Assembly: GCA_009778965.1 (NCBI GenBank)
Contig: WRFE01000007.1
Location: forward strand, 1-40,956
Reading direction: 5' to 3'
Source: Candidatus Endomicrobium labiotermitis
Lineage (GTDB): Bacteria > Elusimicrobiota > Endomicrobiia > Endomicrobiales > Endomicrobiaceae
DNA length: 40,956 nt
The position numbers and the translations under genes are program-made. This document shows, piece after piece, positions 32,768 through 40,956 of this stretch (position 1 is its first letter; every line of letters begins with the position of its first letter). Below the pieces are notes generated by a model, which did not search any database, had not been told where the DNA came from, and saw nothing but the letters and a program-made list of their open reading frames with translations.

Positions 32768-34822
32768 ATGACAAAAATGAAATTGGCAGCTCTTCTTGCG
32801 TGCGGCTTTTTCGTTATTTCCTGCGCAGGCTCTAGACCTTCACCAACCAAAACTTCTTCTTTAAATGACGCCGGCGGCGTTATACCTCCTAATTTTGAAT
32901 ACGTTGACTCCGTCATTGCATTAGCCAGAAAATACAACGATTCAATTGTATACATTCCGAAGCCGCATTTTGCCATTGAAGATACGGGAACAGTACAATG
33001 GATTGATTACTCAAAATACGGCGAATTTCAGAATGTCGGAACAAACAAATATAAATACGTAATAACCGATATGCCGGGTTTAAGGCAAGCCTCAGGAACC
33101 GGAATTTACCCTAACACGCAAAGCGTCTATAAAGAATCAGGTTACAAGCAATATGTAAAAGATAAAAAACTTGACGGCGATAAATGGAAGTTTGTAAATT
33201 CTCTCGATTATCAGGCTGATTTTTACAAATGGGCTGTTACGCCGGAAGAACCGGGCGTAAAACTCTTTTATACCGCTCATGCGTTAGATAAAGCAGGAAA
33301 TTACCTGCAGGCAATAAAAGCATATTACGCTATTCTTGTGTTTTTCCCTAAATCAATGGGTTTTACGGAGTGGAATACTCCGTGGTATGTAGCGACCGTA
33401 GCCATAGACAGAATTAATTATTTAACGAAAATGCATCCCGAATTCGGCATAAGGCTTGAAGGCGCAAAAATAACAATAGAAAACAGATACGATAATAATA
33501 AACATAATAAAATATTTCATGTTAATCCCGGAAGACTCGTTCCCGCGACTGCAAAAGATTTTGAAAGAAAATCTTTAGATTTAAGCAAAATCGGAGTCAA
33601 AAAAGTTACGGGAAAAGGTAAAGTCAAACTTATCCAGTACAAAAATAATCATTTCCAGCTTACGGTTGATGACAAACCTTACGTTGTAAGATCAATAGCT
33701 TATTCTCCGACGCCGATAGGTTTAGCTCCCGATAACGGATCCTGGGACGTTAACAAGGACTGGTCATGGTCGGACATTAACAAAAACGGCATTGTAGACG
33801 GACCTTATGAAGCGTGGGTTGACGCCAACAGAAACGACAAACAAGACAAAAACGAACCTAAAGCCGGCGATTTCGCTTTAATGCAAAGAATGGGGATAAA
33901 CTCCATAAGGCTTTATCATTATCCTAACTTTAATAAAGCGGTGTTAAAAGACGGATATGAAACATACGGTTTTATGTATTTGGTAGGAAATATGCTCGGG
34001 ATGTACGGAGTTGATTCAGGAGCTGAATGGTTTAAAGGAACGGATTATACAGACCCTAAACAGAAAGAAAGTATGAAGGCAAGCGTCCGCAGAATGGTTG
34101 AAGAATTTAAAGACGAACCATACGTTCTTATGTGGGTTTTGGGAAATGAAAATAATTACGGAACAGTAGGCGTAGAAGGAAAATTCGCCGGAACCAGCAA
34201 CCAGGCGCAAGTTCATCCTGCCGCGTATTACGCGTTCATCAACGAATGCGCGTTATTAATTAAATCAATTGATCCGCAGCAAAGACCTGTCGCGATATGT
34301 AACGGCGACGTTTATCTTATGGATATTTGCGCTAAAAACGCGCCGGATTTGGATGTTTACGGAGCTAACGCATACAGAGGCGAAGCAGGTTTCGGACCTT
34401 TATGGCAGGATGTTATGGATGTATACCAAAAACCGGTGCTTGTAACCGAATTCGGTTCTCCGGCATACGCTAAAGGCTGGGATATTGCAAGAATTGAAGC
34501 AGGTCAGGCTTCTTATCACGCGGGAAACTGGAACGATATAGAAGATAATCTTGCCGGCATAGCAAACGGCGTAGGCAATGCTTTGGGCGGAGTTATTTTT
34601 GAGTGGGTGGACGAATGGTGGAAAGCAGGACCTCCCCCGGAAAATGATATCTCTACGCACAACACAACGCCCCAATGGTTCGGTCCTTTCATGGACGGCG
34701 GAGCTTACGAAGAATGGTTCGGATTATGTTCTCAGGGCAACGGTAAATTCAGTCCGTTTAAACGCCAGTTAAGAAAAGCGTATTTTACATATTTTGACTT
34801 GTGGGAAAAATACAAAAAATAA
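32768..34822 (+). CDS. Lipoprotein clan GH-A glycosidase, paralogue 2
   Basis: A 684-residue paralogue of the gene at 30375. The N-terminus is a lipoprotein signal with lipobox VIS-C19, so the enzyme is membrane anchored at the cell envelope rather than soluble. It keeps the extra N-terminal domain and the catalytic half, with acid/base E461 in GNENNYG and nucleophile E561 in VTEFGSPAY, and the calcium-loop motifs DINKNGIVD and DANRNDKQD. AGGAG precedes the ATG. Its stop overlaps the next start (TAATG). Different anchoring of near-identical domains suggests division of labour between secreted and cell-bound forms. Confidence 0.75.
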   Translation: MTKMKLAALLACGFFVISCAGSRPSPTKTSSLNDAGGVIPPNFEYVDSVIALARKYNDSIVYIPKPHFAIEDTGTVQWIDYSKYGEFQNVGTNKYKYVITDMPGLRQASGTGIYPNTQSVYKESGYKQYVKDKKLDGDKWKFVNSLDYQADFYKWAVTPEEPGVKLFYTAHALDKAGNYLQAIKAYYAILVFFPKSMGFTEWNTPWYVATVAIDRINYLTKMHPEFGIRLEGAKITIENRYDNNKHNKIFHVNPGRLVPATAKDFERKSLDLSKIGVKKVTGKGKVKLIQYKNNHFQLTVDDKPYVVRSIAYSPTPIGLAPDNGSWDVNKDWSWSDINKNGIVDGPYEAWVDANRNDKQDKNEPKAGDFALMQRMGINSIRLYHYPNFNKAVLKDGYETYGFMYLVGNMLGMYGVDSGAEWFKGTDYTDPKQKESMKASVRRMVEEFKDEPYVLMWVLGNENNYGTVGVEGKFAGTSNQAQVHPAAYYAFINECALLIKSIDPQQRPVAICNGDVYLMDICAKNAPDLDVYGANAYRGEAGFGPLWQDVMDVYQKPVLVTEFGSPAYAKGWDIARIEAGQASYHAGNWNDIEDNLAGIANGVGNALGGVIFEWVDEWWKAGPPPENDISTHNTTPQWFGPFMDGGAYEEWFGLCSQGNGKFSPFKRQLRKAYFTYFDLWEKYKK

Positions 34823-36075
34823 TGAATTTTTTGAATTTAAGATATAAAATAATTGCAATAGCCGTTCTTTTTTCTTTTGCCGTTTCTTTTGCGTATACGG
34901 CAGAGTTTGTTAAAGTTGTACGCAATGAAGAAGGCTCCTGGAAACTTACCGTTGACGGATGGGAGTATTTTGTCAAAGGTCTTGAGTATTCTGCGGATAT
35001 GGTAGGACGCCGTCCTGATGTAAACGAATGGATGTGGAGCGATATAAACAGAAACAGAAAAATTGACGGTCCTTATGATTCCTGGGTTGACGCCGACAGA
35101 GATGATTTTCAGGCCCCAGATGAAAATGATATAGGCGATTTTGCTCTTTTGAAAGCAATGGGCTGTAATACCATAAGAATTTATCATTCCGAAAATATTA
35201 ATAAAGAACTTCTCAGAGATTTATACGAAACCTACGGCATAATGACTATAATGGGCAATTATCTGGGCGCCTATACCCAAGGAAGCGGAGCGAACTGGAG
35301 AGAAGGCACGGATTATAATGATCCCCTACAGCGCGAAAAAATGAAAGAAAGCGTAAGACAGATGATTCTTGACCACAAAGACGAACCTTATGTTCTTATG
35401 TGGATGCTGGGAAACGAAAACGATACGCCCGGTCTGGAAGTAAACTCCACCAAAACAAATACCAATGCGTTGCAATACCCTGAAGTTTACGCGAAATTCG
35501 TAAACGAAGTCGCCATAATGATAAAACAAATTGACGCTAATCATCCGGTAGGAATCTGTAATGCCACGACAGGTTTTCTAAGGCATTACGCGGAGCATTC
35601 TCAGGAAATAGATATTTTGGGATTTAACCAATATACAGGACCTTACGGTTTCGGCACATTATGGGGCAGAGTTAAAGCTACGTTTGACAGACCGGTTCTT
35701 ATAACTGAATTCGGATGCGATTCCTGGAATTCAAAAAAGAAAGCTCCGGACGAACGTTTTCAGGCTCAGTATCACAGAGGAGCGTGGAGAGATATTGAAC
35801 GAAACAGCTATTGGGGAAATAGCGAATCCAAAAACTCTATAGGCGGAGTTATCTACTGTTGGCTCGACAAATGGTGGCTTATAGGTTCTGCAAGAGTCCA
35901 CGACACAGATTTAGGAGCATGGCCGGGTCCCAAAAATTGCGGATATTTTCACGATGAATGGTTTGGAATATCTTCACAGGGCGACGGCAAACAAAGTCCT
36001 TTTAAAAGACAGCTAAAAGAAGTTTATTTTGTATATCAGGAAGAACTTTGGGCAGACGATATAACAAGAAGATAA
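34822..36075 (+). CDS. Exported clan GH-A glycosidase, paralogue 3 (catalytic half only)
   Basis: A 417-residue protein homologous to the C-terminal catalytic half of the two preceding glycosidases; the N-terminal domain is absent. A hydrophobic N-terminal segment (about residues 8-25, ending SFAYTA) is a signal peptide or anchor. Acid/base E199 lies in GNENDT and nucleophile E296 in ITEFGCDSW; the calcium-loop motifs DINRNRKID and DADRDDFQ are kept. ATG 34822 shares a base with the previous stop (TAATG), so translation is coupled. An upstream in-frame GTG at 34801 would overlap the previous gene by 22 bases and is less likely. Confidence 0.72.
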   Translation: MNFLNLRYKIIAIAVLFSFAVSFAYTAEFVKVVRNEEGSWKLTVDGWEYFVKGLEYSADMVGRRPDVNEWMWSDINRNRKIDGPYDSWVDADRDDFQAPDENDIGDFALLKAMGCNTIRIYHSENINKELLRDLYETYGIMTIMGNYLGAYTQGSGANWREGTDYNDPLQREKMKESVRQMILDHKDEPYVLMWMLGNENDTPGLEVNSTKTNTNALQYPEVYAKFVNEVAIMIKQIDANHPVGICNATTGFLRHYAEHSQEIDILGFNQYTGPYGFGTLWGRVKATFDRPVLITEFGCDSWNSKKKAPDERFQAQYHRGAWRDIERNSYWGNSESKNSIGGVIYCWLDKWWLIGSARVHDTDLGAWPGPKNCGYFHDEWFGISSQGDGKQSPFKRQLKEVYFVYQEELWADDITRR

Positions 36076-36082
36076 AACAGAA

Positions 36083-36206
36083 ACAACAATTAATAGATAA
36101 TAAATAAAATAGATAATAATTTTTGAGTTTCGCCTTTGGCGAAACATATTAAAATGTTTTCGCAAAGTGAAAACACAACAATTATTCATTATTAATTAAT
36201 AATTGC
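36083..36206. repeat. AT-rich inverted element with two hairpins upstream of gcvH
   Basis: Ends ACAATTAATAGATAATAAAT and ATTATTAATTAATAATTG are roughly inverted. Inside lie hairpin GTTTCGCC-ttt-GGCGAAAC (36128-36146) and the imperfect GTTTTCGC/GTGAAAAC. There is no T-run after the hairpins. The gap 36076-36225 holds nothing else. Confidence 0.55.
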
Positions 36207-36225
36207 CTTTAAAAGGAGTCTCAAT

Positions 36226-36600
36226 ATGAACATTCCACAGGATTTAAAGTACACAAAAACGCACGAATGGGTAAAAATCGAAGGGAATAAAGCGACAATC
36301 GGCATAACCGATTTCGCCCAGCACGAAATTACCGATGTTGTCCATGTAGAACTTCCGGAAAACGGCAAAAACGTAAAAAAAGCGCAGCCGACAGCTGTTA
36401 TAGAATCCGTTAAATCCGCTTTTGATATATATTCTCCGTTAACCGGTAAAATAACCGCCGTTAATGAGGAAGCATTAGGCGATCCGGGACTTATAAACCA
36501 AGACCCGTACGGCAAAGGCTTTTTGTTTACGGTAGAGTTTTCAGATAACAATGAACTTTCGGATTTACTCAGCGCCGAAGATTATAAACAATTAATTTAA
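36226..36600 (+). CDS. gcvH: Glycine cleavage system H protein
   Basis: The lipoyl carrier that takes aminomethyl from the P protein to the T protein. The 124-residue product has the typical start YTKTHEWVKIEG, the core ITDFAQHEITDVVHVELPE, and the lipoyl-lysine block ESVKSAFDIYSPLTG (K63). Length is normal. AAGGAG lies 10 bases before the ATG. It is the first of three gcv genes; gcvT is not in the window. Confidence 0.95.
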   Translation: MNIPQDLKYTKTHEWVKIEGNKATIGITDFAQHEITDVVHVELPENGKNVKKAQPTAVIESVKSAFDIYSPLTGKITAVNEEALGDPGLINQDPYGKGFLFTVEFSDNNELSDLLSAEDYKQLI

Positions 36601-36606
36601 ATATGT

Positions 36607-36747
36607 TGTCATTCCGTTGAAAAACGGAATCCATTGTTACTCACATACCCCGTCGGCTTCGCCGACACCACTTTATCTTAAAGGGGAATAAACGCAGATA
36701 CCGGCTGGAGTTTATACCGTAGTGTCTAAATACGGTGCCGGATGACA
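36607..36747. repeat. TGTCA repeat with another palindromic element nested inside
   Basis: Left arm TGTCATTCCGTTG...AACGGAATCCA, right end CCGGATGACA. Between them lies a different unit that starts ACCCCGTCGGCTTCGCCGAC (strong GTCGGC-ttc-GCCGAC hairpin) and ends AAAGGGGAAT. One element inserted into another is the simplest reading. Confidence 0.7.
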
Positions 36748-36766
36748 TTGCAATAGGAAAAGTTAA

Positions 36767-38098
36767 ATGGACTATACACCTCAAAATAAACAAGACAGAC
36801 AAAAAATGCTTGAAGCTTTGGGAATAAAAAGCGAAGACGAGCTTTTTGACGCTATTCCCGCGGACGTCAGAGCAAAACATTTAAATATTTCCGGAAATCA
36901 AACCGAACAGGAACTGCTAAAATATTTCAAGAATCTTGCCGCCAAAAATAAAACGCTTACTTCTTTCAGAGGCGCGGGGATTTATGACCATTTTATTCCT
37001 TCTTTAGTAAGCGAAGTCACTTCAAGAAGCGAATTCTGGACAGCATACACCCCGTATCAGGCGGAAGCCAGCCAGGGCACTTTACAGGCAATATTCGAAT
37101 ACCAAAGCATGATTTGCGCTTTAACCGGCATGGACACGTCAAACGCTTCTTTATACGACGGTGCGACGGCTGTTGCCGAAGCGGCGCTTCTTGCAATGCG
37201 CGTCAGCGGAAAAAACAGAATTTTGATTTCTTCAGGGGTTCATCCCGAATACATAAAAACCGTCAAAACATATCTTCAAAATTTAGACGTTAAAATTGTC
37301 CTGCTTGATATATCGCCCAACGGCAGCATAGAAAAAGCGACAGTTGACGCTGCATTGGATGACAATACCGCAGCAGTAATAGTTCAATCACCCAATTATT
37401 TCGGAGTAGTTGAAAATATGCAGGTTTTATCTTCCGCGGCAAAAGAAAATAACGTATTGTTTACCGCGGTTGTAAACCCTTTATCTTTGGCAGTTTTCCA
37501 GGCTCCAGGTGAATACGGGGCAGATATAGCGGTAGGAGAGGGACAGCCTTTAGGCATACCTGCAAGCGCGGGCGGCGCCAATATAGGATTTATGGCGGTA
37601 CGCAAAGGGTTGGAATGGAAAATGCCCGGCCGCATAGTTGGACAAACCATAGACAAAAATGGAAAAAGAGGATTTGTTTTAACTTTACAATCTAGGGAAC
37701 AACACATAAGAAGGGAAAAAGCCACGTCAAATATATGCACAAACGCTTCCTTAAACGCTTTGGCTGCATGCGTTTATTTGTCAGGCTGGGGAAACGAAGG
37801 GTTAAAAAAACTTGCGGATACAAATATGTCAAAAGCCGGATACGCTTTTCATAAAATAAAGAATATCGACGGTTTTAAAGCAAAATTCGAAAATTCGATA
37901 TTTTTCAATGAATTTGTTATAGAAACAACCAAAAACATCAAAAAAATAGACAAAAACTTAATAAAAAACGGCATTTTGGGACCGCTTGATTTGTCAAACC
38001 ATGGAAAACAGTTTAAAAACTGTCTGTTGTTTTGTGTGACGGAGCAAAGAACAAAATCCGAAATAGATAAATTAATAGAACTGTTGGCAAAGGCATAA
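36767..38098 (+). CDS. gcvPA: Glycine dehydrogenase (decarboxylating) subunit 1
   Basis: Half of the split, PLP-dependent P protein that decarboxylates glycine and loads aminomethyl onto GcvH. The 443-residue product has the N-terminal blocks SFRGAGIYDHFIP and YTPYQAEASQGTLQAIFEYQ (near 64-76 and 93-112) and the VAVGEGQPLGIPASAGG block near 244-260, all typical of subunit 1. It lacks the PLP-lysine, which is in gcvPB, as expected. AGGA about 10 bases upstream supports the start. Confidence 0.95.
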   Translation: MDYTPQNKQDRQKMLEALGIKSEDELFDAIPADVRAKHLNISGNQTEQELLKYFKNLAAKNKTLTSFRGAGIYDHFIPSLVSEVTSRSEFWTAYTPYQAEASQGTLQAIFEYQSMICALTGMDTSNASLYDGATAVAEAALLAMRVSGKNRILISSGVHPEYIKTVKTYLQNLDVKIVLLDISPNGSIEKATVDAALDDNTAAVIVQSPNYFGVVENMQVLSSAAKENNVLFTAVVNPLSLAVFQAPGEYGADIAVGEGQPLGIPASAGGANIGFMAVRKGLEWKMPGRIVGQTIDKNGKRGFVLTLQSREQHIRREKATSNICTNASLNALAACVYLSGWGNEGLKKLADTNMSKAGYAFHKIKNIDGFKAKFENSIFFNEFVIETTKNIKKIDKNLIKNGILGPLDLSNHGKQFKNCLLFCVTEQRTKSEIDKLIELLAKA

Positions 38099-38110
38099 TA
38101 TTTCCTATGT

Positions 38111-38231
38111 TGTCATTCCGTTGAAAAACGGAATCCACGTTACTTGTTAAAAACGTAAGGAATAGATTGCGGGTCAAGCCCGCAATGACGATAATAGTGA
38201 AAATAGATTCTGCATCAAGTGCGGAATGACA
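38111..38231. repeat. TGTCA palindromic repeat, two right arms
   Basis: Left arm TGTCATTCCGTTG to GGAATCCA (hairpin CCGTT/AACGG), linker, right arm ATAGATTGCGGG to GCAATGAC (hairpin GCGGG/CCCGC), and then a further right arm ATAGATTCTGCA to GGAATGACA. The extra arm shows units are added one at a time. Confidence 0.75.
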
Positions 38232-38255
38232 ACCAAAAACTATAAGGGAATAAAT

Positions 38256-39680
38256 ATGGAAAAACTTTTAAACGAATTATCGTCGGAATGTAAAGCAGCT
38301 TATGAAATAAACTGTGATATGGAAACCGACGTTTCAATTCCCGATCATTTAAAAAGAAAGTCGGACTTAGGTCTGCCTAATGCTGCCGAAAATGACTTAT
38401 TAAGACACTTTACAAACCTTTCCAGAAAGAATTACGCGCTAAGCACAGCTTTTTATCCGCTCGGCTCCTGCACAATGAAATATAACCCTTTAATAAACGA
38501 AAGAATCGCGAAATTTGAATCGTTTAATATGGCTCACCCGTACCAGCCTGCTGAAACAATGCAGGGAATTCTAGAAATAATGCACGGACTTGAAAGGGAT
38601 TTATGCGAAGTTTCCGGCATGGACGCTTTTTCTTTACAGCCGGCGGCAGGCGCGCACGGGGAATTCGCGGGGCTTTTGATAATAGCCGCTCATTTTAAAG
38701 CCATAAAAGAAAAAAGACATAAAATTATAGTTCCTGACTCCGCGCACGGCACAAACCCTGCTTCCGCGGCTTTTGCAGGGTATGAAACTATTCCTTTAAA
38801 ATCCGAACCGGACGGCAGCATAGACATTGAAAAACTAAAGGAAGTTCTTACGAAAGACGTTGCGGCAATAATGCTTACCGTTCCTAACACGTTGGGCGTT
38901 TTTGAAAAGGAAATAGTTGAAATATCTAAAGTCTGCCATGAAAACGGAACTCTATTATATTATGACGGCGCTAATTTAAACGCCCTTATGGGTTTCGCGC
39001 GTCCGGGCGATTTAGGCTTTGACGTAATGCACATAAATCTCCATAAAACATTTTCTTCACCGCACGGCGGCGGCGGTCCCGGGTCAGGACCTGTAGGCGT
39101 TAAATCATTTTTGGAACAGTTTTTGCCTGTCCCCAGAGTAGAAAAGAAAGATGAAAAATACGTTTTAAATTATAAAAAATCAAAAACTATCGGCTCCGTC
39201 AAAGCGTTTATGGGGAATTTTCCCGTAATTCTGAGAGCGTATATTTACATTAAAGCTTTGGGCGGCGACGGTTTAAAAAATGTGTCTGCTCAGGCTGTAT
39301 TAAACGCAAACTATATGCTTGCGAAATTTAAAGACAAAATAGCCGTTCCCGCGGGCGGCAGATGCATGCACGAGTTCGTTTTATCGCCTAAAGCGGCAAA
39401 CGGCATAAGAACCTTAGATATTGCCAAAAGGCTTCTAGATTACGGCTATTACGCGCCTACGGTGTATTTTCCACTTATCGTAGAAGAAGCAATGATGATA
39501 GAGCCTACTGAAACCGAATCCAAAGAAACATTGGACAAATTTATAGAAATTTTAAACAAGATAATTTTTGAAGAAGCGGTAAACGAACCTCAAAAAGTTA
39601 AAGACGCGCCGGTAAATACGCCGGTAGCCAGATTAAACGAAGTGGAAGCCGCAAGAAAACCGACTCTGAAATGGAAATAA
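38256..39680 (+). CDS. gcvPB: Glycine dehydrogenase (decarboxylating) subunit 2
   Basis: The PLP-binding half of the split P protein. The 474-residue product has the AFYPLGSCTMKYNP block near 69-82, the DSAHGTNPASAAFAGY block near 169-184 and the PLP-lysine motif HKTFSSPHGGGGPGSGPVG near 273-291. Length and order after gcvPA are standard. I start at ATG 38256 with AAGGGA upstream; the open frame back to 38226 is the repeat's right end. Confidence 0.95.
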   Translation: MEKLLNELSSECKAAYEINCDMETDVSIPDHLKRKSDLGLPNAAENDLLRHFTNLSRKNYALSTAFYPLGSCTMKYNPLINERIAKFESFNMAHPYQPAETMQGILEIMHGLERDLCEVSGMDAFSLQPAAGAHGEFAGLLIIAAHFKAIKEKRHKIIVPDSAHGTNPASAAFAGYETIPLKSEPDGSIDIEKLKEVLTKDVAAIMLTVPNTLGVFEKEIVEISKVCHENGTLLYYDGANLNALMGFARPGDLGFDVMHINLHKTFSSPHGGGGPGSGPVGVKSFLEQFLPVPRVEKKDEKYVLNYKKSKTIGSVKAFMGNFPVILRAYIYIKALGGDGLKNVSAQAVLNANYMLAKFKDKIAVPAGGRCMHEFVLSPKAANGIRTLDIAKRLLDYGYYAPTVYFPLIVEEAMMIEPTETESKETLDKFIEILNKIIFEEAVNEPQKVKDAPVNTPVARLNEVEAARKPTLKWK

Positions 39681-39730
39681 TTTTTATATGCGTAAACAGT
39701 TTTTAAATTTTAGTTTACAGACATACGGCT

Positions 39731-40753
39731 ATGAATAAATTAGCATTAAACAACAACTTAATAGAAAATATTTCCGCGCTTGTTAAAAATGCGCGGTATA
39801 GAATAACGTCGTTAATAAATTATACTATGACGACAACCTATTTTGAAATAGGCAGAATGATTGTTGAAGATGAACAGAAAGGAAATAACCGCGCTGAGTA
39901 CGGTGATAAGCTCATATTGGCAATTTCAGAAAGGCTGACGATAGAAAACGGCAAAGGGTTTTCTGAAACCAATATAAAACAAATGAGAAGTTTTTATATT
40001 ACATATCAAAAACAGCAGACACTGTCTGCTAAATCTCAAAAAGGTCAGACACTGTCTGACAAATTCAAACTAAGTTGGTCTCATTACTTGATGTTAATGA
40101 GAATATCTGATGAAAATGAAAGAAAGTTTTACGAAATAGAAGCCATCGAAAATAATTGGAGTTTAAGGGAACTTAAAAGGCAGTATGACTCAGGCTTATA
40201 CTTGCGTCTGTCTCTAAGCAAAAACAAAAAAAAGATTTTAACGCTTGCGACAAAAGGGCTGCTAATAGAAAAGCCGGAAGACGCAATCAAAGACCCATAT
40301 ATTTTAGAATTTGTAGGTTTATCAGAGCAAAACGACTATTCTGAAAACGAACTTGAACAGAAACTTATAGATAAAATAGGAAAATTCTTGCTTGAACTTG
40401 GCAAAGGGTTTTCTTTTGTAGGCAGACAGGTAAGATTTACTTTTAATGAAGAGCATTTTAGAGTAGATTTGGTGTTTTATAACAGATTGTTAAAATGTTT
40501 TATTTTGATAGATTTGAAAATCGGCAAACTGAAACACCAAGACATCGGACAAATGCTGATGTATGTAAATTATTACGATAGAAAGGTAAAAACAAAAGAC
40601 GAAAACAAAACTATAGGCATAATTTTATGCCAAGATAAAGAGGAAGCTGTTGTTGAATATACTTTGCCTAAAAATAATAAACAAATATTTGCAAGCAAAT
40701 ACTTAACCGTATTACCCAAGAAGGAAGACTTAAAGAAGTTGATAGAAAGTTGA
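39731..40753 (+). CDS. PDDEXK nuclease domain protein of the YhcG/DUF1016 family
   Basis: A 340-residue protein with an N-terminal helical DUF1016 domain (YFEIGRMIVEDEQKG, then LSWSHYLMLMRI near 114-125) and a C-terminal PD-(D/E)xK nuclease fold: D246 in FRVDLVFY and D261-L-K263. Such proteins occur with mobile elements and defence loci and are proposed structure-specific or restriction-like nucleases. No Shine-Dalgarno is visible before ATG 39731. Two 13-base palindromes inside the gene (40015-40060) encode a repeated QTLS segment. It stands between gcvPB and a phage-like gene, so it may mark the edge of a mobile region. Confidence 0.8.
   Translation: MNKLALNNNLIENISALVKNARYRITSLINYTMTTTYFEIGRMIVEDEQKGNNRAEYGDKLILAISERLTIENGKGFSETNIKQMRSFYITYQKQQTLSAKSQKGQTLSDKFKLSWSHYLMLMRISDENERKFYEIEAIENNWSLRELKRQYDSGLYLRLSLSKNKKKILTLATKGLLIEKPEDAIKDPYILEFVGLSEQNDYSENELEQKLIDKIGKFLLELGKGFSFVGRQVRFTFNEEHFRVDLVFYNRLLKCFILIDLKIGKLKHQDIGQMLMYVNYYDRKVKTKDENKTIGIILCQDKEEAVVEYTLPKNNKQIFASKYLTVLPKKEDLKKLIES
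40015..40060. repeat. Duplicated palindrome CAGACACTGTCTG inside the YhcG-type gene
   Basis: Two near-perfect palindromes 30 bases apart, at 40015-40029 and 40044-40060. In protein they give QTLSAK and QTLSDK. They could be a short duplication or a binding site. Confidence 0.5.
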
Positions 40754-40807
40754 ATGTAGCGCTTTGTACCCCATAAAACATTTGTTTTAGTTTAGAGAGG
40801 TATCAAT

Positions 40808-40956
40808 ATGTCCATAGGCGTTAAGCTTTACAACTACCTGTTGCAAAATACCGCAATAACAAGTCTGTTGCCAAACAGCATCTACCCTGTACTTGCTCCT
40901 GACGGAGCTCAAAAACCTTACTTAGCATTCCGCGTAGTTTCAGATTTAGCCGAATA
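40808..40956 (+). CDS. Partial phage tail protein, DUF3168-like (runs off the window)
   Basis: The first 49 codons of an open frame that continues past the window end. The peptide begins MSIGVKLYNYLLQNTAITSLL and continues with IYPVLAPDGAQKPYLAFRVV, a pattern I associate with DUF3168-type phage tail proteins (a small protein spanning head-tail connector or tail tube). AGAGAGG at 40794-40800 is a good ribosome site 7 bases before the ATG. If right, a prophage or tail-like module starts here. Confidence 0.55.
   Translation, partial: MSIGVKLYNYLLQNTAITSLLPNSIYPVLAPDGAQKPYLAFRVVSDLAE

Noticed and set aside
34801-34821. GTG start for the third glycosidase
   Set aside because: It overlaps the previous gene by 22 bases and puts charged residues before the signal peptide; the TAATG-coupled ATG is preferred.
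36128-36146. Intrinsic terminator after the third glycosidase
   Set aside because: The hairpin GTTTCGCC/GGCGAAAC is good but no T-run follows on the + strand.
36076-36225. Glycine riboswitch upstream of gcvH
   Set aside because: The leader consists of an AT-rich inverted repeat with two simple hairpins; no conserved glycine aptamer segments were seen.

Overview
The window is AT-rich and every credible gene lies on the + strand. The organism is probably a Gram-negative member of the Elusimicrobiota, close to Endomicrobium. This is an inference from general look: OmpA-type and lipoprotein genes, a split glycine decarboxylase (gcvPA/gcvPB), a class 1B dihydroorotate dehydrogenase, codon style, and very abundant short palindromic intergenic repeats. 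It was not tested by any search.

Layout. (1) 0.1-5.7 kb is a mixed accessory block: a DUF362 ferredoxin-like protein, a DUF3990 protein overlapping a zinc-ribbon/transmembrane/OmpA-like partner, RecX, and two Fic adenylyltransferases with small unknown partners. (2) 5.8-15.1 kb is a tightly packed type I restriction-modification island ordered hsdM, membrane protein, HepT-like HEPN, MntA-like nucleotidyltransferase fused to HsdS, membrane protein, DUF3644 (HEPN-like), hsdR, HNH protein. A broken RhuM gene follows. (3) 15.5-26.9 kb carries de novo nucleotide synthesis: purH, two secreted paralogues of unknown role, pyrK, a third Fic gene, pyrD, pyrF, pyrE, purM, a purN fused to a GT25-like glycosyltransferase, and purB. 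(4) 27.0-36.1 kb carries a very large GH94-like protein and three paralogous exported clan GH-A glycosidases, with a tRNA-Val between the first two. (5) 36.2-39.7 kb is gcvH-gcvPA-gcvPB. (6) The end holds a YhcG/DUF1016 nuclease gene and the start of what looks like a phage tail gene (DUF3168-like).

The most unusual observation is in the restriction island. The nucleotidyltransferase that would normally be a free antitoxin for the adjacent HEPN toxin is fused in frame to the N-terminus of the DNA specificity subunit. This could tie a HepT/MntA-type toxin-antitoxin pair physically to the restriction complex. Other notable features are the PurN-glycosyltransferase fusion, a Fic gene translationally embedded between pyrK and pyrD, an 11-bp tandem repeat that could switch a Fic-HTH protein by slippage, and a modular palindromic repeat superfamily (ends TGTCA/TGACA, covarying hairpins). 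One copy of that superfamily is read through in frame inside a ferredoxin gene.

No CRISPR array, transposase, rRNA or convincing intrinsic terminator was seen. Product calls come from recognising motifs by eye. Start codons were chosen from visible Shine-Dalgarno sequences and family length.
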